From: Corynebacterium sp.
Lineage (GTDB): Bacteria > Actinomycetota > Actinomycetes > Mycobacteriales > Mycobacteriaceae
Direction of reading: 5' to 3'
Length of the DNA: 48,542 nt
Assembly (NCBI RefSeq): GCF_030538285.1
Contig: NZ_JAUNUG010000017.1
Coordinates: 8,054-56,595, forward strand
Position 1 is the stretch's first letter. Each line of letters starts with the position of its first letter. The notes under the pieces were generated by a model. The model saw only the letters and a program-made list of their open reading frames with translations. It did no database searches and was not told where the DNA came from. The position numbers and the translations under genes are program-made. This document shows positions 18,893-27,275 of the stretch, piece after piece.

Positions 18893-19543
18893 ATGAAGCT
18901 TCCCCCGGTGCGGCGTCGGCGGCACGGAAAATTTGAAGAACTGTCCGTCGCGGATCTCGACCCCTACCTCACCGTCCCCAAAGACGCCATCGTCGGCTCC
19001 TACTCCGACGATGAGGTCGTCTTCCTCGGTCCCGTAGGCGTGGGCAAAACCACCGCCGTCGCCTCCTTATCGACGGTCGCCCCCATCACCACCGAAGTCC
19101 GCGCCGCCACTCCCGAGGACTTCTACGCCCGGTGGAAGACCACCACCACCGTCGGCATCGATTTCGGGGTATGGGACCGCCCGGACGGCACCCGGGTCGC
19201 GCTGTTCGGCACGGCCGGCCAGGATCGATTCGATGACTCCCGCGCCCCGGCATTCAACCCCGATGCCGCGATCGTGCTGTGGTTTTTCGGCTACTCCGAA
19301 CTACTCGCCGAGCAAGTCGCCGAGTGGCTGCCCATGGTCCAGGGCATCAATGCGCTCGATCGGCTGGTGGTGGCCGTCAATTTCATCGATCCGGCGGCCG
19401 CTGACCCGGTGCCGGCAATAAGGAATCTGCTGGCGGATCAGGGTCACCCGGATATCCCGGTGTCCGCCGCCGACCCGCGGGAAAAGGACGACGTCGCCGA
19501 CGTCGTTACGCAGGCACTGAACCTTCTGGAGGCACGACGATGA
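18893..19543 (+). CDS. Ras-like small GTPase (CvnD/MglA-type)
   Basis: A 216-aa cytosolic GTP-binding protein. Motifs: P-loop GPVGVGKTT (about 46), switch I threonines in TTTTVGIDFG, G3 FGTAGQDRF (a DxxG variant with G-T-A-G-Q), and a G4-like VNFID in place of NKxD. It has a positively charged N-terminus (PPVRRRRHGKF) that may contact membrane or DNA. The RBS is GGAGG 7 nt before ATG 18893. Its stop overlaps the next gene (ATGA). In Streptomyces conservons, GTPase (CvnD) and roadblock (CvnB) are encoded with a sensor kinase and a DUF742 protein; neither is here. The substitution in G4 could change nucleotide specificity. Confidence 0.88.
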   Translation: MKLPPVRRRRHGKFEELSVADLDPYLTVPKDAIVGSYSDDEVVFLGPVGVGKTTAVASLSTVAPITTEVRAATPEDFYARWKTTTTVGIDFGVWDRPDGTRVALFGTAGQDRFDDSRAPAFNPDAAIVLWFFGYSELLAEQVAEWLPMVQGINALDRLVVAVNFIDPAAADPVPAIRNLLADQGHPDIPVSAADPREKDDVADVVTQALNLLEARR

Positions 19544-20007
19544 CCATCTCACCCGTGGAAGAACTGGGCCGCCACCGCCGGATCCGGGGCCGCAACTTCA
19601 ACACCAACGACCTCGCCGCCGCCGCCCTGCCCTACATGTCCCGCATGCGACACCAGGTACCGGGCATCCACGCCGTCGTGCTCGGCACCGGCGACGGCAT
19701 CCACGTCTGCTCCATCGGCCTCAACGACGCCCTCGACGCCGCCCGCATCACCGCCCTCAACTCCTCCATGCTCGGCGTCTCCAGCGCCCTGGCACAGGTC
19801 ATTGACCCCCTCAAGGAAGAGGACCGCGACACCATCGTCACCGTCGCGATGCCCGACGAGGAATTCATGGCCCTGGCCCGCATCGAGCACGCCCCCGTCG
19901 GACACCTCGTGCTCAGCCTCTTCGCCCGCGACACCCAACTCGGCATGGTCGTCCACCAGACCCGCCAGGCTGCTGCCGCCCTGACGGAATGGCTGCTGGA
20001 GGATTAG
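19540..20007 (+). CDS. Roadblock/LC7 domain protein (CvnB-like)
   Basis: A 155-aa protein coupled to the GTPase by a 4-nt ATGA overlap. After an N-terminal linker (HRRIRGRNFNTNDLAAAAL) comes a roadblock fold: VPGIHAVVLGTGDGIHVCSIG, a helix DAARITALNSSMLGVSSAL, DTIVTVAMPDEEFMALARI and GHLVLSLFARDTQLGMVV. The last signature, strand then short turn, is like conservon CvnB proteins that act as GTPase regulators. The 3' end overlaps the convergent exporter gene by 4 nt. Confidence 0.88.
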   Translation: MTISPVEELGRHRRIRGRNFNTNDLAAAALPYMSRMRHQVPGIHAVVLGTGDGIHVCSIGLNDALDAARITALNSSMLGVSSALAQVIDPLKEEDRDTIVTVAMPDEEFMALARIEHAPVGHLVLSLFARDTQLGMVVHQTRQAAAALTEWLLED

Positions 20008-21425
20008 AAGGCCTGGCCCTCTTCCTGCTGCTCCTCGGCGACCTTGGTCACAAACGGGCTGGCCGCCAGCACCAGCACGGCCATCACCCCGGCGACGATG
20101 AAGGCGGAATGTGCGCCGTCCGCGGTGGCCTGCGCCAGGTCCGCGCCCCCAGCGGCCGCGGCCTGGGTGCCAAAGGACAGCGCCGCGATAAGGATGGCCG
20201 TACCGGCCGCTCCAGCCAGTTGCTGCAGCGTGGTGAGGATCGCCGAGCCGTGCCCGTAGAGATGCTTCGGCAGAGAACCCAGCGCGGTAGTCATCAGCGG
20301 GGTCATCATGAGCGCCAGCCCGAGGGAGAACACGATGTGCATCGTAATCACCTCCGCGATGGTGGAGGCGATATCCAACCGCGTCATCGACCACACGGCA
20401 CCGGCCAACAGCAGCGCACCGGGAATGACCAGCGGGCGGGGCCCGACGCGGTCATAGAGGCGACCGATAAACGGTGCCAGCAACCCCGAGGCCAGGCCAC
20501 CGGGCATGAGCAGCAAACCTGTGACCAGGGCGGTGACACCGAGGGCGGTCTGCAGGTAGATCGGCAGCACCATGACCACGCCGAGCAGCGTGCCCATGAG
20601 CAGCAGCGCCACCACCACCGACAGCGTGTAGTTACGGATGGTGAAGGGGCGCAGGTCCAGCAGCGGGGTCTTAAGCCGGAGCTGGCGCCACACGAACACG
20701 GCCAGCGCCAGCGCGCCGACAACCGCTACGCCGACCGCGACGGGCAGGTTGGTGCCCAGCGTCGATAGGGCATAAACGACGCCGCCGAAGCCGAGACCGG
20801 ACAACACCACGGACAGTGGGTCGAGCGGTGAGCGGGAGGTCTCGCCGATGCTGCGGATGTAGAAGGCCCCCACCACCAGTGCCACCGCGATCAGCGGCAC
20901 GACCAGCCAAAACAGCCAGTGCCAGGTGAATCGGTTGAGGATGAACCCCGATACGGTCGGCCCCAGCGCGGGCGCCACGGCCATGACAATCGAGATGACA
21001 CCCATGACGGAGCCACGCCGGTTGGCGGGCACCACGGTCATGGCGACGGTCATCAACAGCGGCATGATCAGCGCCGTGCCGGTGGCCTGCACGATGCGGC
21101 CCACCAGCAGAGCAGTGAACGTCGGTGCCCACGCCGCGACAATCGTGCCCACCAGGAAGCTGCTGACGGCAGCGAGGAACACCTGCTTCGTTTTAAAGCG
21201 CTGCAGGATCCAGCCGGTTGTCGGGATAACCACGGCCATGGTGAGCATGAAACCGGTGGTCAACCACTGCGCGGTCGTGGCCGGGATGTCGAAGTCAGCC
21301 ATGATCGACGGCAGAGCCACCGACAGGATGGTCTCATTGAGGAACATCACCAGCGCTGCGCTGACGAGAACGATGAGGATGATTTTGACGTCGGCAGGCA
21401 GGGCCTGCTTTTTTGCGGTGCTCAC
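20004..21425 (-). CDS. DHA2-family drug:H+ antiporter (MFS)
   Basis: A 473-aa membrane protein with about fourteen transmembrane helices, the EmrB/QacA (DHA2) pattern. The N-terminal helix pair reads SAALVMFLNETILSVALPSI, then the loop helix ATTAQWLTTGFMLTMAVVIP; motif C-like APALGPTVSGFIL follows. It would export hydrophobic or cationic drugs using the proton gradient. I chose GTG 21425, 5 nt after AGGAAGG; GTG 21431 is too close to that site. No regulator gene adjoins it. The substrate cannot be told from sequence. Confidence 0.92.
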   Translation of the reverse strand: MSTAKKQALPADVKIILIVLVSAALVMFLNETILSVALPSIMADFDIPATTAQWLTTGFMLTMAVVIPTTGWILQRFKTKQVFLAAVSSFLVGTIVAAWAPTFTALLVGRIVQATGTALIMPLLMTVAMTVVPANRRGSVMGVISIVMAVAPALGPTVSGFILNRFTWHWLFWLVVPLIAVALVVGAFYIRSIGETSRSPLDPLSVVLSGLGFGGVVYALSTLGTNLPVAVGVAVVGALALAVFVWRQLRLKTPLLDLRPFTIRNYTLSVVVALLLMGTLLGVVMVLPIYLQTALGVTALVTGLLLMPGGLASGLLAPFIGRLYDRVGPRPLVIPGALLLAGAVWSMTRLDIASTIAEVITMHIVFSLGLALMMTPLMTTALGSLPKHLYGHGSAILTTLQQLAGAAGTAILIAALSFGTQAAAAGGADLAQATADGAHSAFIVAGVMAVLVLAASPFVTKVAEEQQEEGQAF

Positions 21426-21508
21426 GCACACCTTCCTAAATATCTATATGAAAGAGGATCAGACTAGCGCCTACCGCGCGTCCACGCTAATCGACGTAGC
21501 CTGGACCC

Positions 21509-23374
21509 ATGCCCACCCCAGATGAACTGCGGAAACTGCTGGAACAGGGCGCCCGGACGCCAGTGACAATGCGCCTGGTGGGTGACATGGAGGTGGCCAT
21601 CCACGGGTGGGTGATCGAACCGAAACTCTTCCTCCCGCTGCGCCCTTCCGGCCTACGCATCGAGCGCACCGCCGACACGCTCCACGTGCCCGGCCGCCTG
21701 CGCCGCTCCCAAGACACATGCTGGGTTCGCGATGGCGACCGCACGTGGGTGCTCGATGTCTCGCAGCTTGCTGTCGTTGGCCCCGCACAGCTGTTTCTCT
21801 TCCCTTTACTTGTCGACGCCCCCGTAGCCCTCCCCGAACCCGGTGCCGTCGACGGTCGCCCCACCTGGGTGCTTACCGTCGACGATCACCGCGTGGAGAT
21901 CGATCAGGAGCACGGCGTGGTGGTGGCCGTGCAATCTGACTCAGGACGGGTAGAGGCGCGGGACCTGGACTTTCCCGAGGTGCTACCCGATCCGGCCTGG
22001 ACCGGGGAGGCACAGCGCTGGGTCTTCGATGACGGCCGCTTCCCGGAAGAGAAGGTCTTATTCCCTGACGCCCTGCCGGGTGAGATCTCGCAACTGCCAC
22101 CCGCACCCGTTTCGGAGCGCGTATTGCGGATCCACGTCACCACCTGGTCCCTGGAGGGTGCGCCCTTCGACTACCAGGTGGGCAAGACGGTACGCCTGCC
22201 GCTGGGACTGCGCACCAGTCAGCCGCCCATCGCCGGGCTGGAGACCACCCGGCGCGGCTGGATCCGCAACCTGGAGGAAGGGGTCGGGCAGCGCGGGTGG
22301 CCGGTCATCCTCACCGGCGATGGCTGGGCAGCTTTTGCCCACACTCCGCGCCCCCAGCTGAGAGAGGCTGAACTCACCGGCTGGTTCGCCCACGCCCCCT
22401 GGGAAGCGGAGACGGTGGTAAACGATCTGCGTATCGTGCGGATCTTCGGCGGCGTCGGCGGCCAGCGCGACCCGGAGCGTAGGTGGCAGGAGGTCTCGGA
22501 CACCGCGGACGCCTGGTCTTCGGACGGGATCTCGCTGCAGGAAGTCGTCCTCGAGGTCACGCTCGACAATGTGGAACGCCCGCCGCTTAAGAACACACCC
22601 TTCATCGGCGGTCGATGCCACGTGCGCGACGGCCACCTGTGGGTATGCCACCAGTACCTGCCGGTGCTGCGCTGCTGGGCGCTGTCTGACGGAAAGTACC
22701 TGGGCGAATCCCTCGTCCCAGTCCCGGTGCGCGAGGCCTGGGAGCTGGCCTTCGATGCCGATGTCATCGCCGTGCAGTCCCAGGGCTGGACCTTGGAACC
22801 CGGCGCTCACATGCTGGCTCCGGCCGAGGATTGGGTCCGCGCACCTGCGGCCGTACTACCCGCAGAGCTCGCCGGGGGTGCTGTCACCAGTTTCGGTGAC
22901 GGCTTCTACACCGTGTTCCGGGAGTCAGGCTGTGCCCTGGCCCGGCTCCGCGACGGCGAGCTGAGCGTGCGTGAGCTGCCTGCCGAGGGGATGAATGCCC
23001 TGGCTGTCACACGAATCGGGGATCGTGTGCTCGTGGAGAGTTACGGCGAGGTCCTCGTGCTGGACGATGACCTCGCCGTGCTGTCCGCGGAGCGCTCGGC
23101 GGTCCACGCCCCGGGCATTCCCCGCTGGCAGTCCACCGACGGCATCGCCTGGACAACCCTCGGCCGGACCCTGCGCTTCCACGTCCAGGACACCGGTGCG
23201 CAGCTCGGGGAGCTGACTATCCCCCAGGAGTTCGCCCCGGAGCACACGCGCGTGTTCGTCGACGAGAGCGAAGTGATGGTCCTCCTGCAGCGCTGGATTG
23301 CCCACCGGCGTGTCCCGGGGAGTGTCCACACCCTCCGCGGGGGTGTCTGGAGCAGTGTGCCGCTCGGGCATTGA
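21509..23374 (+). CDS. Unknown 621-aa protein, beta-rich
   Basis: I do not recognise this gene. The product has no signal peptide or membrane helix. It is rich in short strands joined by G-D and D-G turns (GWVIEPKLFLPL, DGRPTWVLTVDDHRVEID, TWSLEGAPFDYQVG). In its C-terminal half it shows repeated blade-like units such as GDRVLVESYGEVLVLDDDLAVL and FHVQDTGAQLGELTI, which suggest a beta-propeller. There are 13 nt between the putative promoter-proximal GTAGCC and ATG 21509 with no ribosome site, so the mRNA may be leaderless. It starts an accessory block reading rightward. Confidence 0.75.
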   Translation: MPTPDELRKLLEQGARTPVTMRLVGDMEVAIHGWVIEPKLFLPLRPSGLRIERTADTLHVPGRLRRSQDTCWVRDGDRTWVLDVSQLAVVGPAQLFLFPLLVDAPVALPEPGAVDGRPTWVLTVDDHRVEIDQEHGVVVAVQSDSGRVEARDLDFPEVLPDPAWTGEAQRWVFDDGRFPEEKVLFPDALPGEISQLPPAPVSERVLRIHVTTWSLEGAPFDYQVGKTVRLPLGLRTSQPPIAGLETTRRGWIRNLEEGVGQRGWPVILTGDGWAAFAHTPRPQLREAELTGWFAHAPWEAETVVNDLRIVRIFGGVGGQRDPERRWQEVSDTADAWSSDGISLQEVVLEVTLDNVERPPLKNTPFIGGRCHVRDGHLWVCHQYLPVLRCWALSDGKYLGESLVPVPVREAWELAFDADVIAVQSQGWTLEPGAHMLAPAEDWVRAPAAVLPAELAGGAVTSFGDGFYTVFRESGCALARLRDGELSVRELPAEGMNALAVTRIGDRVLVESYGEVLVLDDDLAVLSAERSAVHAPGIPRWQSTDGIAWTTLGRTLRFHVQDTGAQLGELTIPQEFAPEHTRVFVDESEVMVLLQRWIAHRRVPGSVHTLRGGVWSSVPLGH

Positions 23375-23635
23375 TACGGATGTACCCCTTTGTGTTCTCC
23401 CTTTCTCAGCAACCTGGGTTTTTAGGCAGCCCCGATTCACAAAGGGGCACGTCCGCACGCGCCCTTCGCCGCTGGAGCTACCAGCAGCCCCCCAGTGTGG
23501 GGAGCGCTCCCCTTTAGCGAGGCCGATAGCGGTGAGGGATGCGATACTCGTTACTAGAAGAAGCACCCAGAGTTATTCGAACAACTTTCGGGCCATCACC
23601 TAGCCAGCAGGTCTCACAGAAAGCAGCTTTCGATC
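23375..23635 (+). other. Gene-free leader with nested hairpins
   Basis: This 261-bp gap holds several inverted repeats. CCCCTTTGTG (23385-23394) pairs with CACAAAGGGG (23438-23447) across a loop containing GGGTTTTT. GGGGAGCGCTCCCC is a perfect 14-bp palindrome at 23499-23512. CCCC at 23490-23493 can instead pair with the first half of that palindrome, so the two folds exclude each other. Part of this must terminate the 621-aa gene; the rest is leader for the J-like gene. No coding region is seen. Confidence 0.55.
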
Positions 23636-24625
23636 ATGTCGCACTACAACCTCTACGACAGCCTCGGCCTCGACCGCACTGAGGATCCCGCTACCCTGCG
23701 CTCCCGCATCGATGAGCTGCTGGCCAGCGACAACCCCACCAACCTCGGGGGCCGCGAGGAGCTTTACATCGCCCAGCGTGTGCTCGGTGATGAGCAGCGT
23801 CGCGCCATCTACGACTCCCGTCTCGATGATCCGAATGCCCCGGAGGTGACCGTCGACGCCCTGCGCGAACTCTCGCATATCGAGTTCGGCGCGCCCACCC
23901 CGCAGCCGCAGCAGGCGGCCGCTACCGAGCACTTCGAGGCCCCCGCCCCGGGCGATTCGCCGCTCCCGCAGCAGGAGCAGCCCTACGACAACCGTTTCGA
24001 GAATCAGGTTCCGTCCGACGGCCCGGTTGCTGAGCCCGGCCCGGCAGGCGAGCGCAAGAGCTTTTCCTTCCCGCAGGTTTCGGGCATGTCCTCGAAGGCG
24101 CAGGGTCTGCCGAAGCCGGCGATCGCAGGTGCGGCTGTCGCGGGCATCATCATTTTGGGCCTGGTGCTGTGGGGTCTGTTCAGCTTGGTCGGGGGTGGCG
24201 GTGGCAAGGTGAAGTCTGTCGCCAATGAGTTCCTTGACTTGCGTACCGTCGCGGAGACGGAGGAGTGGCTTGGCGAGTATGCCGATCCGCGTGAGCGTGA
24301 CCAGATCAATCGTCAGCTGGATCTGCGGGGTGATTTCGCGGGTGTGGATAATTTCATGAGGGTCAATGATCCGCAGGTCGGCGACGTCGTCGATATGACC
24401 GGCCTGGTCCGTTCGGCGGTGTATTCCGATACGCGGGAGATCACTGAGCTTTTCGAGTCCGCCGGCATCAAGGGCATGGAGATGGTCATCGTCGAAGACC
24501 GTAACGGCAACGACACCGGTTACCGCCTGACCTTCGGCATCGATGAGCAGGGCCCCCAGCTGCTCGGAATTGACCGTGCTGTCCGGGTTGATGAGTCCGA
24601 GTTCCGCGACTACATCGAGAACTAG
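23636..24625 (+). CDS. Membrane protein with degenerate J-like N-terminus
   Basis: A 329-aa single-pass protein. Residues 1-65 (HYNLYDSLGLDRTEDPATLR ... AQRVLGDEQRRAIYDSRL) keep the helix I and 'L-x-D-x-x-R-x-x-Y-D' features of a DnaJ J-domain, but the invariant HPD is missing; the loop has SDNPTNLGG instead. A Pro/Gln-rich linker precedes a membrane helix at about 162-185 (AIAGAAVAGIIILGLVLWGL), then a 135-aa extracytoplasmic alpha/beta domain ends DESEFRDYIEN. The next gene follows after 3 nt. The arrangement cytosolic regulator domain / helix / outer domain is shared by the next gene. Confidence 0.75.
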   Translation: MSHYNLYDSLGLDRTEDPATLRSRIDELLASDNPTNLGGREELYIAQRVLGDEQRRAIYDSRLDDPNAPEVTVDALRELSHIEFGAPTPQPQQAAATEHFEAPAPGDSPLPQQEQPYDNRFENQVPSDGPVAEPGPAGERKSFSFPQVSGMSSKAQGLPKPAIAGAAVAGIIILGLVLWGLFSLVGGGGGKVKSVANEFLDLRTVAETEEWLGEYADPRERDQINRQLDLRGDFAGVDNFMRVNDPQVGDVVDMTGLVRSAVYSDTREITELFESAGIKGMEMVIVEDRNGNDTGYRLTFGIDEQGPQLLGIDRAVRVDESEFRDYIEN

Positions 24626-24628
24626 GCC

Positions 24629-25771
24629 ATGACTCTCCCTGACCGGATCGACACGATCCTCAACGACGAGCACTTCGAGATCTTCTCGGCCACCGTCGAC
24701 GGCACGCCCGTCACGGTGCAGGTCTTCCACTCCCCTCTTGACGATGCCGACGCCGCCGCTTTCCGCCGTGACATCCAGGGCATGGCGTGGATCACCGATC
24801 CGCCGTTCTCCTTGTTTCGCACTGGCGGTATCACTGATGACGGCCGCGCGTTTGTGGTCCGTGATCAAGCTCCGGCTCCGTTGTTGTCGTCGTTGTCTTC
24901 GCTTGACGACGCCCGCCAGCCCCTCACCATCCTCGCCGGCGTCATCGATTCCCTCGCTTCCGCCCCGGCGGGGCGTTTCCTCGGCCATGGTCTGCGCGCC
25001 GACGCCATCGCCGCCCCCGCCTACCTCCTGGCATCTGGCCCGGTGCCCCCGGGTCTGCCCCGGACCGATCCGGTGGAGGCCTTCCGCGACATTGTCACGC
25101 AGCTGAGCGGCCAGGACGCCCCTGCGGCTGACACCGCACGGGGTGTGCTCGACGGGTTGCGGGCCCCGGAACCAACACCGGAGCCAACGCCGGAGCCGTC
25201 CCCGGTGCAGGAGACCCGCGAGTTCCGCCCCGGCGAGCAGCAGGCTCCGGCTCAGCCTCCGCAGCAGTACTTCCCGCCGCAGCAGCCGGCTCGCAAGAAG
25301 AAGCGGACGGGGGCGATCGTGGCGTCGATAGCCATTGTGGGATTGCTCATCGGCGGTGGTGTGTTCGCGGCTTCCTACTTCCTGCCCGCGTGGAACGACG
25401 CGGAGCAGGAGATCGTCGACGCGTTCCCTGACATGACCGGCATGCGCAGTGGCCTGCCCGGCCACAATGGGCTGACTTGTCAGTCCCGGGACACGGATGA
25501 GGGACAGCTGGCGAAGATCACGTGCTCGGATTCCGAGCTCGGTGTGAGCATCATGAGCTGGCCCGATGCCGCCACCCGCGACGCGAGCGTGCCCGCCGGG
25601 GAGACCGTGGAGATCGCTAACGATTCCTGCACCCTCATCAGCACCGAACTCGCCGACCAGGAAAACCCTTCCTACATTCTCGCGCCTACCGACGCCCGCA
25701 CCGAGCGCTTCTCCCTGCTCGTCTGGGGCCCCGACGCTGAGCAGCAACGTCTGGCGCTCCCGGTGTGCTGA
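24629..25771 (+). CDS. Membrane protein with truncated pseudokinase-like domain
   Basis: A 380-aa single-pass protein. The N-terminal ~165 residues align by eye with a protein kinase: FEIFSATVDGTPVTVQVF (strand beta-3 with Q for the catalytic K), AAFRRDI (helix C), DDGRAFVVRDQ (hinge), ILAGVIDSLASA and FLGHGLRADAIA in place of the H-R-D loop. No DFG or activation segment follows. Then come a TPEPTPEPSP linker, KKKR, a membrane helix at about 228-250 and an outer domain with three cysteines. It recalls the EssB/YukC design of Firmicute type VII systems, but I do not claim homology. The start ATG is 3 nt after the preceding stop. Confidence 0.72.
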   Translation: MTLPDRIDTILNDEHFEIFSATVDGTPVTVQVFHSPLDDADAAAFRRDIQGMAWITDPPFSLFRTGGITDDGRAFVVRDQAPAPLLSSLSSLDDARQPLTILAGVIDSLASAPAGRFLGHGLRADAIAAPAYLLASGPVPPGLPRTDPVEAFRDIVTQLSGQDAPAADTARGVLDGLRAPEPTPEPTPEPSPVQETREFRPGEQQAPAQPPQQYFPPQQPARKKKRTGAIVASIAIVGLLIGGGVFAASYFLPAWNDAEQEIVDAFPDMTGMRSGLPGHNGLTCQSRDTDEGQLAKITCSDSELGVSIMSWPDAATRDASVPAGETVEIANDSCTLISTELADQENPSYILAPTDARTERFSLLVWGPDAEQQRLALPVC

Positions 25772-25772
25772 C

Positions 25773-27266
25773 ATGAGCTACGACTGGGGTATCCCGCAAA
25801 CCCAACCCGCACCGGTTAAGAAGCGGCGCCGTGGCCTCATCGCCGTACTCGCGTTGATCGTGGTGGCCATCGTCGCGGCGATCACCTTCCTCGTACTACC
25901 CACCGTGCTGCGCACACCGGCCGGGCTGTCCGCGAGCCAGATGCGCGGCGCCTTCCAGGACGGCCAACTCACCGACTGCGACCTCGGCGAAGAGTTCTAC
26001 CGCACCGCCGGCATCACCAACCTCAGCACTGGTGACGACGGCTGCGCCGGCGAACTCCCCCGCGAAGGCGGTGCCGCACAGGTCATCGTGATCACCGAGA
26101 AACTCGAGGTCATCGAGCTTCTCGACGCCACCCCCTCCGACCCTGAACTCACCCTCTGGAAACAGGGCCAGGCGCCCGTATTCACCCAGGCAGCGGCCGA
26201 AACACCCGCAGAGCCCGACATGTGCACCCTCGCCGCCACCGACGGCCCGCTGCGCGGAGTGAGCATCCAGACCGACGCCAACTGCGAAGCCCTTTACCCG
26301 CTGGCCCGCCACCTCATCAACGCCGCCCGCTGGATCCAGTCCCAGGAAGGCTTCGGCCGCTTCAACGCTTTCGCCTCCCTCGACCTCCTCAACATCCCCA
26401 CGCCCGAGGTGCTGCCCGCACTGGTGGAAAGGGATGCCGCGGAGTTCTTGTACACCGCAGACGAGCCTTGGTGGGAACTCGAGTTCAACGAGGGCCTCTG
26501 CAGCTTTGAGGATCGAGCAGGGGAAGCGGATTATTTCATGTGCGGATTTCGTACCCCTCCGTCGAACGCAGCCGAGGTGGAATGGACATCGAATGGGACC
26601 GGCCCAGCCAATGTCGTGGTATACGAACAAGGGCGGGGATTCGATGAGGAGGGTCACTCCGGCGCGAACATCAGAGGTACTAGCCCCACTCTCCTCAATC
26701 CAGGAGAAAAGGTGCGATTCGGTGATTTCCTGATCGAGAGGTTTGCCGATAAGCACCTGCGTGTCACCAAGGAGGGAGAATCCTTCGAGCGCCGCGACGA
26801 CCTCCTCACCATCCGCAACGCCGCCGGCAGCGACGACAACCGTGCCGCTGGCCGTGATGACCGCCGCGACGCGGATGAGTTCGTGTTCATCGACAACGAG
26901 GACACCACGTGGTGGGGAGTCCGCCACGAGTCCATGACCTGTCTTTTCGCCGAACGGCGCAGGAATCCCCAACGTTTCGAGGGATGCGAGTTCTATCTGG
27001 TCGACAACACGCAGTCGGTAAGCGAAGGGGGGCTCCCACCCACAGACTCCAATTCACTCACCTACGAAGAGGGTGAAGGATTCCGGCAGTCGGTAAACCG
27101 GGCAGAGACTTCCTTCGGGACTAGCGCTCCCACGTTGGGACGCGGTGAAAGTGTGGCCATCCGCGGCATGCTTTTCGAGCACTCCCCCAACGGCGAATTC
27201 CGTGTGACCCGCGGCCAGGATTCCTTCCACGTCCGCGACCGCATCCTCACCATCAACAACACTTAA
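25773..27266 (+). CDS. YDWG-family membrane protein, two outer repeats
   Basis: A 497-aa protein beginning MSYDWGIPQ, then KKRRRG and a membrane helix (LIAVLALIVVAIVAAITFL, about 20-40). Type II or N-in topology is suggested by the basic cluster. Outside are a CDLGEEFYRTAGITNL domain, a region AARWIQSQEGFGRFNAFA, and two copies of a ~135-aa unit. Each unit contains a W-W or cysteine pair and ends in the signature L-x-x-G-E ... F-R-V-T-x-x-x-x-S-F ... L-T-I-x-N. I do not recognise the family. The start ATG 25773 is 1 nt after the previous stop, in a frame that is open further upstream only as a shadow of the neighbouring gene. Confidence 0.82.
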   Translation: MSYDWGIPQTQPAPVKKRRRGLIAVLALIVVAIVAAITFLVLPTVLRTPAGLSASQMRGAFQDGQLTDCDLGEEFYRTAGITNLSTGDDGCAGELPREGGAAQVIVITEKLEVIELLDATPSDPELTLWKQGQAPVFTQAAAETPAEPDMCTLAATDGPLRGVSIQTDANCEALYPLARHLINAARWIQSQEGFGRFNAFASLDLLNIPTPEVLPALVERDAAEFLYTADEPWWELEFNEGLCSFEDRAGEADYFMCGFRTPPSNAAEVEWTSNGTGPANVVVYEQGRGFDEEGHSGANIRGTSPTLLNPGEKVRFGDFLIERFADKHLRVTKEGESFERRDDLLTIRNAAGSDDNRAAGRDDRRDADEFVFIDNEDTTWWGVRHESMTCLFAERRRNPQRFEGCEFYLVDNTQSVSEGGLPPTDSNSLTYEEGEGFRQSVNRAETSFGTSAPTLGRGESVAIRGMLFEHSPNGEFRVTRGQDSFHVRDRILTINNT

Positions 27267-27275
27267 GGCAATGCA

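Noticed and set aside
20004-21425. Link between the MFS exporter and the neighbouring GTPase module
   Set aside because: It is convergent with a 4-nt overlap and has its own promoter side; no functional tie is visible.
23600-25774. 724-codon minus-strand open frame
   Set aside because: It lies across two coupled rightward genes with good starts, and its sequence is Arg/Leu/Gly-rich without motifs.
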